From Nocardia stercoris (GTDB taxonomy: Bacteria; Actinomycetota; Actinomycetes; Mycobacteriales; Mycobacteriaceae): 64,000 nt of DNA. The notes under the pieces were generated by a model. The model was given only the letters and a program-made list of their open reading frames with translations. It was not told the DNA's origin and ran no database searches. The stretch covers positions 992,001 through 1,056,000 of the forward strand of contig NZ_RFFH01000001.1 in the NCBI RefSeq assembly GCF_003696265.1, written 5' to 3'. Position numbers and translations under genes: made by a program. This document shows, piece by piece, positions 26,663-35,283 of this stretch (its first letter is position 1; each line of letters begins with the position of its first letter).

Positions 26663-27355
26663 GTGAGTGAGTTCTCGATGCCCGCCGAATCCGGTTCCGG
26701 TTCGCGTCGCCGTCACGGCGACGCGCCCTTCGTGCTGGATGTCCGCAGCCTCGGCCGCAAGCCGGGGTCGATGCGCGAGGAGCATCGGGTCGTCACCGCA
26801 CCGGAACGGATCGGGCTGGACATGGTGGCCATTGCGGCGGGCGCCGAGGTCGAACTCGACCTGACGCTGCAGTCGGTTTCGGAGGGTGTGCTGGTCACCG
26901 GCACGCTCACCGCGCCGCTGGCCGGTGAATGCACCCGCTGCCTCGAGTCGTTCACCGACGAACTCGAGGTATCGATCACGGAGCTGTTCGCCTACCCGGA
27001 CAGTGCCACCGAGCAGACCACCACCGAGGACGAGATCCACCGCCTGGTCGACGACGAGATCGACCTGGAACCGGTGATCGCGGACGTGGTGGGCCTGGAG
27101 CTGCCGCTGCAGCCGCTGTGCGAACCCGACTGTCCCGGGCTCTGCTCGGAATGTGGAGTGCGGATGGCGATTGCGGGTCCGGATCACAGTCATGAGATAC
27201 TGGACCCTCGCTGGGCCAAGCTTGCGAAGTTCGCGGCTGAGGCTCCCGGAGACGGGGCCCCCGGCACCGGTGTCGACGACACCGATGAATCACACGTAGA
27301 CCGATCGCTTGCCGCCCGGAACGGGTCGGCGAGTTCGACGACAGAGGAGAAGTAG
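26663..27355 (+). CDS. DUF177/YceD-family protein
   Basis: A 230-residue protein, probably a ribosome-assembly factor by the usual pairing of YceD with rpmF. It has the conserved paired cysteines in [10 protein letters not shown] and a C-terminal [13 protein letters not shown], likely a metal site. [16 protein letters not shown] is the family N-terminal motif. Starts at GTG 26663 and ATG 26678 are both possible. The C-terminal 45 residues are acidic and poorly conserved. It sits two bases before the rpmF start and belongs to the same operon. Confidence 0.88.
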   Translation: MSEFSMPAESGSGSRRRHGDAPFVLDVRSLGRKPGSMREEHRVVTAPERIGLDMVAIAAGAEVELDLTLQSVSEGVLVTGTLTAPLAGECTRCLESFTDELEVSITELFAYPDSATEQTTTEDEIHRLVDDEIDLEPVIADVVGLELPLQPLCEPDCPGLCSECGVRMAIAGPDHSHEILDPRWAKLAKFAAEAPGDGAPGTGVDDTDESHVDRSLAARNGSASSTTEEK

Positions 27356-27357
27356 TC

Positions 27358-27540
27358 GTGGCCGTTCCGAAGCGCCGGATGTCCCGTTCGAACACCCACT
27401 CGCGGCGCAGCCAGTGGAAGGCCACTGCGCCCGCCCTGATCACCTGCCCGAACCGCGCCTGCGGTCAGCCGACGCTGCCGCACATCGCGTGCCCGAGCTG
27501 CGGCACCTACAAGGGCCGCCAGGTCACCGCTGCCGTCTGA
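27358..27540 (+). CDS. rpmF: 50S ribosomal protein L32 (zinc-binding type)
   Basis: A 60-residue protein, [20 protein letters not shown] and onward, with a zinc ribbon ([20 protein letters not shown]). The GTG start at 27358 follows a GAGGAG ribosome site that overlaps the yceD stop. The yceD-rpmF neighbourhood is conserved across bacteria. Both L28 and L32 in this window are the cysteine-rich zinc forms. Confidence 0.97.
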   Translation: MAVPKRRMSRSNTHSRRSQWKATAPALITCPNRACGQPTLPHIACPSCGTYKGRQVTAAV

Positions 27541-27560
27541 CCCGGTCCGGGTAGGCGACA

Positions 27561-28298
27561 ATGACAACAGGCAAGGACGGCTCGGCCTCACCCGCTGTGG
27601 GTGAGGCCGCCGATCATTCCAGCCTGACCGCCGCGCTCGGTGTCGAGGTGGAGCCGGAGCTGCTCCGGCTCGCGTTGACACATCGCTCCTTCGCGTACGA
27701 GAACGGCGGATTGCCGACCAACGAGCGCCTGGAGTTCCTGGGCGACTCGGTGCTCGGTCTGAGCATCACCGAGCGGCTGTACCTCGAGCACCCGGACAAG
27801 TCCGAGGGCGAGCTGGCGAAGCTGCGCGCGAGCGTGGTGAACATGCACGCGCTCGCCGAGGTCGCCCGCCTGCTGGGCGACGGCGGCCTGGGCCGCTACC
27901 TGCTGCTCGGCAAGGGCGAGGAACTCACCGGCGGCCGCGACAAGGCCAGCATCCTGGCCGACGGCATGGAGTCGCTGCTCGGCGCGGTTCACCTGCAGCA
28001 CGGCATCGAGGTGGCGCGCAGCGTGGTGCTGCGGCTTTTCGCCGACCTGCTCGAGCGCGGTCCGCGCATGGGCGCCGGTCTGGACTGGAAGACCAGCCTG
28101 CAGGAGCTGACCGCCGAACGCGGACTCGGCGTGCCCAGTTACGAGATCACCTCCACCGGTCCCGACCACGACAAGGAATTCACCGCCACGGCCATGGTCG
28201 GCGGTCAGGGTTACGGTCAGGGCGTGGGGCGCTCCAAGAAGGAAGCCGAGCAGAAGGCCGCCGGCGCCGCCTGGCAGGCCCTGACGGCGGAAGCCTGA
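27561..28298 (+). CDS. rnc: ribonuclease III
   Basis: Double-strand-specific endoribonuclease that processes rRNA and structured mRNAs. The 245-residue protein has the signature [14 protein letters not shown] at about residues 54-67. The second acidic catalytic residues are in [14 protein letters not shown]-terminal dsRNA-binding domain ends [19 protein letters not shown] 27561 lies 20 bases after rpmF. In mycobacteria the DNA glycosylase mutM follows at once. Here it is 4 kb away and inverted. A strong terminator closes the operon. Confidence 0.96.
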   Translation: MTTGKDGSASPAVGEAADHSSLTAALGVEVEPELLRLALTHRSFAYENGGLPTNERLEFLGDSVLGLSITERLYLEHPDKSEGELAKLRASVVNMHALAEVARLLGDGGLGRYLLLGKGEELTGGRDKASILADGMESLLGAVHLQHGIEVARSVVLRLFADLLERGPRMGAGLDWKTSLQELTAERGLGVPSYEITSTGPDHDKEFTATAMVGGQGYGQGVGRSKKEAEQKAAGAAWQALTAEA

Positions 28299-28317
28299 AC
28301 TACTTCGCGCAGTACGT

Positions 28318-28348
28318 GTGTGGCCTCGGCTCTCTGCCGGGGCCACAC
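28318..28348 (+). terminator. rnc operon terminator
   Basis: A 13-bp stem (28318-28330 with 28336-28348, twelve Watson-Crick pairs and one G-U) encloses the loop TCTCT, 19 bases after the rnc stop. Just beyond, CCACACTGCTGTC is repeated at 28343 and 28362. No gene lies between here and 28426. Confidence 0.8.
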
Positions 28349-28425
28349 TGCTGTCTCCGGACCACACTGCTGTCCGGTGTCGGCTGCCGCTGATCAGCTG
28401 ATCGGTTCGCGAATTCCGTTGTCGC

Positions 28426-29097
28426 TCACGCTGGTTCTCCGTGCAGATGACGTGCGGTGCGCGACGTCGGGACGGCCGCCGGGTCGGGGGCGGTACCGAA
28501 GAGTCGATCGGCGGTGTTCGCCGTGGTGACCGTGAACCAGTAGTGCTCGTTCTTGTAGTGGTGGTGGCGATGGTTGCGCCAGATCGCCCGGTACATCGCG
28601 TGTTTCGGCTTGTAGTCGGTGTGGATGAGATAGTGGGTCCACTCGTAGACCAGTCCGACGACGGTGACGGTGAGCACGAAGGTCAGGCCCAGTGCGACGC
28701 GGGGGAAGACCAGCAGGGCGATCGCGGCGAGCACCGCGATGACCACCGCGAGCGAGCGGGTCGGGATGAAGATGAGCGGGATCGCGCGCGGGTCGACATG
28801 ATGCTTGCGGTGTTCGCGGGCGAGTTCGCTGTCGAGGGTGAGCGGTCCGAGAGTGCGTGGGCGCCAGTGCAGGATCGTCACGTGGATCACCCACTCGTAC
28901 ATTGGGAACAGGCCGATGATCGCGACAGGAACGATCGCATCGGTGATCTGCCAGTCGCCCAGCAGGATTCGCGCGGTCAGGCTCACCATCAGGGTGACGC
29001 CGATCATCCAGGGGGACGGGTGCCGGGCGAATTCGCGGGCGGCCGCCCGCAGTGTGAGGCCGCGGCGCAGGGTGCGTTCGGTGTCGGACATGGTCAT
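28426..29097 (-). CDS. fatty acid hydroxylase / sterol desaturase superfamily membrane protein
   Basis: A 223-residue integral membrane di-iron enzyme with about four hydrophobic helices. The histidine boxes that ligate the iron pair are visible as EWVIHVTILHW, EHRKHHVDP, EWTHYLIHTDY and NHRHHHYKNEHYWF. The family hydroxylates or desaturates fatty acids, sterols or carotenoids, and the substrate cannot be told. ATG 29097 overlaps the FadR-like stop by four bases (ATGA), so the two are translationally coupled. The FadR-type regulator suggests a lipid substrate. Earlier in-frame starts would run across the regulator and are rejected. Confidence 0.85.
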   Translation of the reverse strand: MTMSDTERTLRRGLTLRAAAREFARHPSPWMIGVTLMVSLTARILLGDWQITDAIVPVAIIGLFPMYEWVIHVTILHWRPRTLGPLTLDSELAREHRKHHVDPRAIPLIFIPTRSLAVVIAVLAAIALLVFPRVALGLTFVLTVTVVGLVYEWTHYLIHTDYKPKHAMYRAIWRNHRHHHYKNEHYWFTVTTANTADRLFGTAPDPAAVPTSRTARHLHGEPA

Positions 29098-29846
29098 ACC
29101 TCGTCGGTGGGTGTCGCCGCGTCGAGCGCGTCGAGCAGTGCGGTGGTGGCCGGGGTGAGGAGGGCGCGTGCCCGGTCGGCTGCCAGGTCGGGCGCGCCCG
29201 CGCCGATCGCGGCGGCCAGATGTCGGTAGGCGCCGATATTGCCCACCTCGGCGGACATGACCGGAGCCAGTGCGGGGAGCGCGGGCTCGTAGGCCGCGCG
29301 CAGCATGGAATACATCAGCCGGAAAGCGATCGAGTCGGCGAGATCGAGGACGTGGTCCCAGTACTCGAGTGCGATGAGCTGTTGTGCCAGCGGATCGGTG
29401 GATTCCGCCAGGCGATCGGTCGTCTCGTCCAGTTCGCGAAGGACGGTGACGACCTGGGCATGACGGGGGTGTGCGCGGACGCGCGCAGCGGCCAGTTCGG
29501 CGATCTTGGGTCCGTTGTGCAGCCGGGCCTCCAGCACGCTGCGTGCCACGGCCGGATCGATGGTCCGGCCGCGTAGCAGCAGTCGGGGGAGCACCTCGAG
29601 CCCGGCGCTGCGCCGGTAGTCGAGGACGGTCGTGGTGCCGCCCTGGCGGACGGAGACGAGTCCGGCTGCCGACAGTCGTTGCAGTGCTTCGCGGACGGCC
29701 GGCCGCGAAACGCCCAAGGCCTCGGCGAGCTGTCGTTCGCTGGGTAGCGAGCTGCCGACCGCCAGTTCTCCGCTGAGTACCTCGTCGGCGATCTGTTCGA
29801 ACACATCGCCGGCGACGGAGCGTTTCACCACAGGTGTCCATGCCAT
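29094..29846 (-). CDS. GntR/FadR-family transcriptional regulator
   Basis: A 250-residue regulator. The winged helix-turn-helix is at the N-terminus (PSERQLAEALGVSRPAVREA, about residues 36-55, then LQRLSAAGLVSVRQGG). A FCD-type all-helical effector domain covers about residues 90-235. ATG 29846 is the start. It is coupled to the downstream fatty acid hydroxylase by a four-base overlap. The upstream DNA carries a TGGTC/GACCA operator and repeated GTGGTC half-sites, so autoregulation of the two-gene operon is likely. Confidence 0.88.
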   Translation of the reverse strand: MAWTPVVKRSVAGDVFEQIADEVLSGELAVGSSLPSERQLAEALGVSRPAVREALQRLSAAGLVSVRQGGTTTVLDYRRSAGLEVLPRLLLRGRTIDPAVARSVLEARLHNGPKIAELAAARVRAHPRHAQVVTVLRELDETTDRLAESTDPLAQQLIALEYWDHVLDLADSIAFRLMYSMLRAAYEPALPALAPVMSAEVGNIGAYRHLAAAIGAGAPDLAADRARALLTPATTALLDALDAATPTDEV

Positions 29847-29848
29847 AC

Positions 29849-29893
29849 GACCACTCTGCGCCCTTGTGGTCCGGTGGTCAAGTGGTCAGACCA
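29849..29893. promoter_or_regulatory. candidate FadR-type operator array
   Basis: GTGGTC occurs three times at exact 8-bp spacing (29866, 29874, 29882), and its reverse complement GACCAC lies at 29849. The last copy completes the perfect dyad TGGTCAGACCA at 29883-29893. FadR-subfamily proteins typically bind TGGT-N3-ACCA. The array lies directly upstream of the regulator start at 29846 and would bring it under its own control. Confidence 0.7.
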
Positions 29894-29901
29894 GTCGCGG
29901 T

Positions 29902-30783
29902 TCAGTGTGTGTCGCCGTCTCCCGGAAACCCCTGGACGAAGGCTTGTGCCGCGGGTGAGGCGTTGAAGCCGCTCCACGCCAGGCACTGGACACGAGTCGG
30001 TCCATCGGTGACGGGGATCGCGTGCAGGCCGTTCCCGTCGGGGACCAGGCCCGGGGCGAGCAGGGCGACCCCGAGACCCTGTGCGACGAGGCCCAGGATC
30101 AGGTCCGTGCTCATCGCCTCGAACGCGACGTCGCGGCGGACGCCGGCGGCTTGAAAGGCGAGATCGGACTGGGCGCGTCCCGGCGTCCGGTCGGGGAAGT
30201 CGACGAAGGTCTCGTCGGCCAGTTCCGCCAAGCGCACTCGTCGTCGGCCGGCGAGCGGGTGGCCGGCGGCCACGACTGCGACGAGGCGTTCTCGAGCCAG
30301 CACCTGCATGGTCACTCCGCGATGTGACTGCTCGGCGGGCAGCCCGAGCACGGCCACGTCCATGGCGCCGCCCTCGATGGCGGCGATGAACTCGTCACTG
30401 GCGCCGGTGCGGACGTTGATCCGTACCTCGGGATGCGTCCGATGGAATCGTGCGAGTGTGGCCGGGACGTCGATCGCGGTGACGGTGGGGATCAATCCGA
30501 TGGTCAGCGTGCCGCGGATCTTCCCCGATGCCGCGGCGGCATCGGCGATCGCACGATCGGCGGCGTCCAGGCTGGCCCGGGCGGACGCCAGAAACGCCTC
30601 GCCGGCGGCGGTCGGTTCGACGCGACGGCTGGTGCGGGCGAACAGCTCCACCCCGAGCTCGCGTTCCAGTGCCTTGATCTGATGGCTGAGTGCGGACTGT
30701 ACGACATGGCACCGCTCCGCCGCCCGAGTGAAGTTCCGCTCCTGCGCCACCGCAAGGACGTACCGCATCTGCTGAAGCTCCAT
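29902..30783 (-). CDS. LysR-family transcriptional regulator
   Basis: A 293-residue regulator beginning MELQQMRYVLAVAQERNFTR. The helix-turn-helix is complete (AAERCHVVQSALSHQIKALE). The effector-binding domain starts at about residue 90 (GTLTIGLIPTVTAIDVPATL). It is divergent from an EamA transporter and NAD(P)-binding protein operon. The intergenic region carries a classical LysR dyad. The arrangement suggests it activates the exporter genes in response to a small molecule. Confidence 0.92.
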   Translation of the reverse strand: MELQQMRYVLAVAQERNFTRAAERCHVVQSALSHQIKALERELGVELFARTSRRVEPTAAGEAFLASARASLDAADRAIADAAAASGKIRGTLTIGLIPTVTAIDVPATLARFHRTHPEVRINVRTGASDEFIAAIEGGAMDVAVLGLPAEQSHRGVTMQVLARERLVAVVAAGHPLAGRRRVRLAELADETFVDFPDRTPGRAQSDLAFQAAGVRRDVAFEAMSTDLILGLVAQGLGVALLAPGLVPDGNGLHAIPVTDGPTRVQCLAWSGFNASPAAQAFVQGFPGDGDTH

Positions 30784-30785
30784 TA

Positions 30786-30808
30786 ATCAATGATTGCAGT
30801 GCATTGAT
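30786..30808. promoter_or_regulatory. LysR-type operator between lysR and the transporter operon
   Basis: ATCAATG (30786-30792) and CATTGAT (30802-30808) form a perfect inverted repeat with a nine-base spacer, beginning three bases upstream of the lysR ATG. The AT-rich dyad with T-N11-A geometry is typical of LysR sites. It is positioned to control both the regulator and the divergent transporter start at 30862. Confidence 0.72.
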
Positions 30809-30861
30809 CACATGACAACAATGCGTTGGACTCATCCTGCACGGCTCGGGAGCATAAACCT

Positions 30862-31782
30862 GTGAGCACAACGACCAGCCCCACCCCGATCCTGCAGCGC
30901 CCCGCGACCGGCCGTGCCGCCCGGATCTGGCTGACTGCCATCGCCCCTGCGGCCTGGGGCACGACCTACATCGTCACCACGCATCTGCTGCCCGCCGGGC
31001 ACCCCCTGTTCGCCGCGCTGATGCGCACCCTGCCGGCCGGAGTGATCGGCCTGCTGATCGCCCGCCGCCTACCGCACGGCTCGTGGTGGTGGAAGAGCCT
31101 GGTGCTCGGCACGCTGAACATGGGCGTGTTCTTCCCACTGCTCTTCCTCGCCGCCCAGCGACTGCCCGGCGGTGTCGCCGCGACCCTGGGAGCCGCGCAG
31201 CCCCTGGTAGTCGCGTTCCTGGCCGTCGCCGTCCTGCACGAACGCCTGTCCCGGTGGCGGATCCTCTGGGGGACAGTCGGAATAGTCGGCGTCGGGCTCG
31301 TCGTCATCGGGCCCGCCGCGGCTCTGGACCCCCTCGGGATCCTCGCCGGCCTCGCCGGAGCCGTTTCGATGGGTACCGGGGTCGTGCTCACCAAGAAGTG
31401 GGGCCGCCCCGACGGAGTCTCGGCTGTCGGCCTCGCCGGATGGCAGCTGACCGCCGCCGGCCTCGTCCTGCTGGTCCCCGCCCTCGCCATCGACGGCATA
31501 CCCCCGGGCATCGACGTCCCGGCGATCGGTGGCTACCTGTGGCTCGGCCTGATCGGCGCGCTGCTGACCTACACGCTCTGGTTCTCCGGCATCCGTCAGC
31601 TCCCCGTGACCGCGACTGCGCTCCTCGGCCTGCTCTCCCCCCTCGTCGCCGCGGTCCTCGGCGCGGCCGTCGCCGGAGAAGGCCTCACTGCCGTCCAACT
31701 GACCGGCTTCGCCCTCGCACTGACCGCGATGGTCGCCGGCCAGCTCGCCCCATCCGAGAAGAAGGAAGCACCGACCTCATGA
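30862..31782 (+). CDS. EamA/DMT-family transporter
   Basis: A 306-residue membrane protein with ten predicted helices in two EamA repeats (for example TAIAPAAWGTTYIVTTHLL near the N-terminus and VVIGPAAALDPLGILAGLAG mid-way). RhtA/YdcZ-type relatives export amino acids and other metabolites. GTG 30862 has a GGGAG ribosome site nine bases upstream. An earlier frame start at 30826 lacks support. Its stop overlaps the next gene's ATG (ATGA). The LysR regulator is divergent. Substrate unknown. Confidence 0.88.
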   Translation: MSTTTSPTPILQRPATGRAARIWLTAIAPAAWGTTYIVTTHLLPAGHPLFAALMRTLPAGVIGLLIARRLPHGSWWWKSLVLGTLNMGVFFPLLFLAAQRLPGGVAATLGAAQPLVVAFLAVAVLHERLSRWRILWGTVGIVGVGLVVIGPAAALDPLGILAGLAGAVSMGTGVVLTKKWGRPDGVSAVGLAGWQLTAAGLVLLVPALAIDGIPPGIDVPAIGGYLWLGLIGALLTYTLWFSGIRQLPVTATALLGLLSPLVAAVLGAAVAGEGLTAVQLTGFALALTAMVAGQLAPSEKKEAPTS

Positions 31783-32420
31783 GAATCGCCGTCCTCGGTG
31801 CGACCGGCACGGCCGGAAGCGCGATCGTCTCCGAAGCCCTCGACCGCGGTCACCACCTCACGGCGCTCGCACGCCGCCCGGCACCGGCCCGGCCCGGTGT
31901 CCGGCTGACCGTGCGCGCGGTCGACGCCGCCGACCCCGCCGCACTGGGCCCCGCGCTCGCGGACGTGGACGCCGCGGTCCTGACCATCCGGCTCGCCCCC
32001 GGCGACGAATCGCGCCTCGCACCGCTCACCCGCACCTTCCTCGACGTCGCGCAGCGGCACGGCACCCGGGTGCTCGTCGTCGGCGGCGCTGCGCCTCTCC
32101 GCTCCCCGGATCGCCCCGGCCGGCTACTGATCGACGACCCCGTCCGCGTGCCCGCGGCCTGGCGTGAGGTCGCTCGGGCCAGCCTCGCCCAGTTCCACGC
32201 CTGCCACGAGCACTCCTACGGCGACTGGGTGTATCTCAGCCCGCCCGCGATCCTCGAACCAGGGGACCGCAGCGGCCGGTACCGGCGTGGAACGGACACC
32301 CTGCTCGTCGACGACGACGGCACCTCGCGGATCACCGCACCCGATCTCGCGATCGCTGTCGTCGACGAACTCGAAATGCCCGGCCCCGACCGCCATTTCA
32401 CGATCGCCGCGGCCGTCTGA
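31779..32420 (+). CDS. NAD(P)H-binding (YwnB-like) epimerase/reductase-family protein
   Basis: A 213-residue atypical short-chain dehydrogenase. The start MRIAVLGATGTAGSAIVSEA supplies the Rossmann nucleotide site. VLVVGGAAPLRSP and WVYLSPPAILEPG are typical of the YwnB/anti-anti flavin-reductase-like group. Members act as stress-linked reductases or redox-responsive proteins. It is translationally coupled to the transporter through ATGA. The pair may handle and export one compound under LysR control, which is inference from gene order. Confidence 0.8.
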   Translation: MRIAVLGATGTAGSAIVSEALDRGHHLTALARRPAPARPGVRLTVRAVDAADPAALGPALADVDAAVLTIRLAPGDESRLAPLTRTFLDVAQRHGTRVLVVGGAAPLRSPDRPGRLLIDDPVRVPAAWREVARASLAQFHACHEHSYGDWVYLSPPAILEPGDRSGRYRRGTDTLLVDDDGTSRITAPDLAIAVVDELEMPGPDRHFTIAAAV

Positions 32421-32459
32421 CATCGTGCGTTCGGCTGTAGCGCTGACCGCCTCGGCCGG

Positions 32460-33311
32460 TCAAATGGGGCGCTGGCAGCGGGGGCAGTAGTAGGACGAGC
32501 GGTTCATGAACTTCTCCCGGCGGATCGCGGCGCCGCAGCGGCCGCACGGTTCCTCTTCGCGCCCATAGGCATTCAGCGAGCGGGAGAAGTAGCCGGAGTT
32601 GCCGTTGACGTTCACGTACAGCGAGTCGAACGAGGTGCCGCCGGCGGCGAGCGCCTCCGCCATCACCTCGCCGGCCGCGTCGACCAGCTTGCGGGCGGCC
32701 GCGGCACTCAGTTCGCCGGCCGCGCGGCTCGGGTGAATCTTCGCGCGCCACAGTGATTCGTCGGCGTAGATGTTGCCGATGCCGGACAGGCCGGCGGTCT
32801 GGTCGAGTAGGACCCGTTTGATCTCACTGCGCTTCGAACGTAGCCGCGCCGCAGCGGCTTTCGGGTCGAAGGCGGGGTCGAACGGGTCACGGGCGATGTG
32901 CGCCACCGACTCCGGGACGACGGTGCCGTCCACCTCGACCATCGGGTCGAGCCACCAGCCGCCGAAGGTGCGCTGGTCCACGAAGGACAGCTGGGTGCCG
33001 CCCAGCTCCGCGACGATGTGGGCGTGCTTGTCGCGGGGTGTATCGGAGGGGCGGATCAGCATCTGGCCGCTCATACCCAGATGCACCATGAGCGCGTCGT
33101 CCTGATCGGCGAAGGTCAGCCAGAGGAACTTGCCGCGGCGGTGCGCGCCGGCGACCCGGCTCCCGGTGAGCCGCGCGACCAGATCCGGGGCTCCGGCCAG
33201 GTGCCGGCGAACCGAGCGGGGATGGTTCACGTCGACGGACAGCAGGGTGCGGCCGACGACATGGTCTGCCAGACCGCGCCGCACCACCTCGACCTCGGGC
33301 AGCTCGGGCAT
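32460..33311 (-). CDS. mutM: formamidopyrimidine-DNA glycosylase
   Basis: Excises 8-oxoguanine and ring-opened purines. The 283-residue protein begins [14 protein letters not shown], with the catalytic N-terminal proline and glutamates. [15 protein letters not shown] and the helix-two-turn-helix [19 protein letters not shown] are present. The C-terminal zinc finger is CGRCG...CPRCQ. In mycobacteria it directly follows rnc on the same strand. Here it lies 4.1 kb away in the opposite direction, so the rnc-mutM-smc backbone has been rearranged. No obvious terminator is seen between it and the preceding convergent gene (40 bp gap). Confidence 0.96.
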   Translation of the reverse strand: MPELPEVEVVRRGLADHVVGRTLLSVDVNHPRSVRRHLAGAPDLVARLTGSRVAGAHRRGKFLWLTFADQDDALMVHLGMSGQMLIRPSDTPRDKHAHIVAELGGTQLSFVDQRTFGGWWLDPMVEVDGTVVPESVAHIARDPFDPAFDPKAAAARLRSKRSEIKRVLLDQTAGLSGIGNIYADESLWRAKIHPSRAAGELSAAAARKLVDAAGEVMAEALAAGGTSFDSLYVNVNGNSGYFSRSLNAYGREEEPCGRCGAAIRREKFMNRSSYYCPRCQRPI

Positions 33312-33542
33312 GCCGTCGAGCTTAGTCGGGCGGGTTCGCGAGCCCGCCGGTCAGGGGGTGGATCCGGCGGCCGGTGCGCGGAACCCCGCCGGGGTATATC
33401 GGGCAAATCCGGCGTCGGTTCCCGATGACGGGAAGGCTCGGGCGAGTTACCGTGAGGTGTAGTTCGATCTCGCAGGCTCGGCGGGGGAGCTCGGTTGGGC
33501 TGCCGGCACCTACGACTGCGGACCCGTCGTCGAGGAGACCCG

Positions 33543-34127
33543 ATGCGCAAGCTGACCTATTACGTATCCGCGACGATCGATGGCTTCATCGCCACCGAGG
33601 CGGGCGACGTCGACTTCTTCCCGATCGGCTCCGACCATCGGGACGCGACGAACCGGCAGTACCCCGAGACGCTCCCCACGAAGGTGCGCGAGGCGCTCGG
33701 CATCGACCGCAGTCCCGGCACCACCTTCGACACCGTGCTGATGGGCCGCAAGACCCACGATTTCGCCGTGCGCACCGGCACGGCCAGCCCGTTCGAGCAT
33801 CTGCGGCAGTTCGTGGTGTCGACCACGCTGCCGGAGCCGCCCGCGCCGAATGTCGAACTGATCGCCGCAGATCCGCTGCGCCGGGTGCGAGAGCTCAAGC
33901 GCGAGAAGGGACTCGGGATCTGGTTGTGCGGCGGTGGTGAGCTGGCGCAGGTGCTGCTGCCGGAGATCGACCAGATCATGCTCAAGCTGCACCCGATCGT
34001 GCTGGGGGCGGGCCGGCGGATGTTCGGCGCGGGACCCGCACTGCCCGCGCCGAATCGGTTCCGGGTGCTGAGCAGCCGGGTGTTCGAGGACGGGGTGGCC
34101 TTCGTCAAGTACAGCCGGATCCGGTAG
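33543..34127 (+). CDS. RibD C-terminal / dihydrofolate-reductase-like protein
   Basis: A 194-residue reductase-fold protein, MRKLTYYVSATIDGFIATEA and onward, with VLMGRKTHDFAV, a GIWLCGGGELAQVLLPEIDQ strand-turn and a final VAFVKYSRIR. This YyaP/YwjB-like group resembles dihydrofolate reductase and the riboflavin-pathway reductase, but the substrate is unknown. ATG 33543 has a GGAG ribosome site seven bases upstream. The next gene begins on the base after its stop, so they are coupled. The 231 bp upstream, to mutM, holds no gene I can see. Confidence 0.88.
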   Translation: MRKLTYYVSATIDGFIATEAGDVDFFPIGSDHRDATNRQYPETLPTKVREALGIDRSPGTTFDTVLMGRKTHDFAVRTGTASPFEHLRQFVVSTTLPEPPAPNVELIAADPLRRVRELKREKGLGIWLCGGGELAQVLLPEIDQIMLKLHPIVLGAGRRMFGAGPALPAPNRFRVLSSRVFEDGVAFVKYSRIR

Positions 34128-35156
34128 ATGACCCGGGAGCCGGTGGTCTCGCTGCGCGAGATCGCGTTCTGGATGGAACGTGATCGCGCACAAACCCATC
34201 GGGTGCAGGCCTATCGCCGCGCGGCCGACGTCGTCGCGGAGTTGCCCGACGACGAGTACGCCACGATGGTGGAAACCGGCCGCTGGCAGGAGCTTTCGGG
34301 GATCGGGCCGAAGACTGCCGCTGCCATCGCGCAGGCCGCCGCGGGGCAGGTACCGGTCAAACTGGCCGAATTGCGTAGTGCGGCACGGCCGATCGAGCCC
34401 GAGGGGACACCGATCCGGACGCTGCTGCGCGGTGATCTGCACACCCACTCGAATTGGTCGGACGGCGGCAGCCCGATCGAGGAGATGATGCGTACCGCCG
34501 CCGCGCTCGGGCACGAATACTGTGCGCTCACCGACCATTCCCCGCGGCTGAAGGTGGCCAACGGGCTGTCGGCGGACCGGTTGCGCCGCGAGCTCGACGA
34601 GGTGCGGCGGCTGAACGACCGGTTCGAGCGGGAGGGGGTGACGATGCGGATCCTGACCGGGATCGAGGTCGACATCCTCGACGACGGCGGCCTGGACCAG
34701 CAGGCCGACCTGCTCGCCGAGCTCGACGTCGTCGTCGCGAGTGTGCACTCCGATCTGCGGGCCGACGCCGAGACGATGACCCGCCGCATGGTGTACGCGG
34801 TGGCGAATCCGGCCGTGGACATCCTCGGGCACTGCACCGGCCGGCTGGTGGAGGGGGCGCGCGGCACCCGGCCGGAATCGCAGTTCGACGCCGAGGTGGT
34901 GTTCGAGGCGTGCCGGCAGTACGGCACCGCGGTCGAGATCAACAGCCGGCCCGAGCGTCGCGATCCGCCCGGCCGGTTGCTGCGGCAGGCGATCGAGATC
35001 GGGTGTTGGTTCAGTATCGACACCGACGCGCACGCGCCCGGCCAGCTCGACTGGCTGAGCTACGGCTGCGCGCGGGCGGTGGCCAATGGCGTTCCACCGG
35101 AACGGATCATCAATACCCTGCCGCTATCGGGCCTGCTGGACTTCACGCGTAACTGA
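34128..35156 (+). CDS. PolX-like HhH-PHP phosphoesterase lacking the polymerase core
   Basis: A 342-residue protein. The first 90 residues resemble the 8-kDa and helix-hairpin-helix part of X-family polymerases (RVQAYRRAADVVAELPDDEY, then ELSGIGPKTAAAIAQAAAG). The rest is a PHP domain with the metal motifs DLHTHSNWSDGG, ALTDHSPRL, GIEVDIL, VVASVHSDL and the final IDTDAHAPGQL. Bacterial PolX proteins have about 570 residues, with palm and fingers between these parts. Here they are absent and the two ends are joined. It could be a phosphatase or 3'-5' exonuclease acting at DNA ends. It is coupled to the reductase gene upstream. Confidence 0.85.
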   Translation: MTREPVVSLREIAFWMERDRAQTHRVQAYRRAADVVAELPDDEYATMVETGRWQELSGIGPKTAAAIAQAAAGQVPVKLAELRSAARPIEPEGTPIRTLLRGDLHTHSNWSDGGSPIEEMMRTAAALGHEYCALTDHSPRLKVANGLSADRLRRELDEVRRLNDRFEREGVTMRILTGIEVDILDDGGLDQQADLLAELDVVVASVHSDLRADAETMTRRMVYAVANPAVDILGHCTGRLVEGARGTRPESQFDAEVVFEACRQYGTAVEINSRPERRDPPGRLLRQAIEIGCWFSIDTDAHAPGQLDWLSYGCARAVANGVPPERIINTLPLSGLLDFTRN

Positions 35157-35199
35157 TTGGGTCATTTGCCAGTTTCCGCGACCGCGCGTGCCCATACTG

Positions 35200-35216
35200 T
35201 GTTGCACATCACAACA
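35200..35216. promoter_or_regulatory. inverted repeat upstream of the MFS gene
   Basis: TGTTGCACATCACAACA has perfect five-base arms (TGTTG/CAACA) 67 bases upstream of the MFS start and may be an operator. The remainder of this 127-bp gap shows only a GAGG ribosome site near the start codon. Confidence 0.4.
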
Positions 35217-35283
35217 GAGCGGTGGGCGATGGTGACCGGGACGGCCCGGTGGGAGTCCGGACCGCTCGGGTATCGAGGTTATC

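Noticed and set aside
28343..28374. Direct repeat of CCACACTGCTGTC (copies at 28343 and 28362)
   Set aside because: Short, single duplication in a small gap just after the rnc terminator. No associated gene or wider copy seen.
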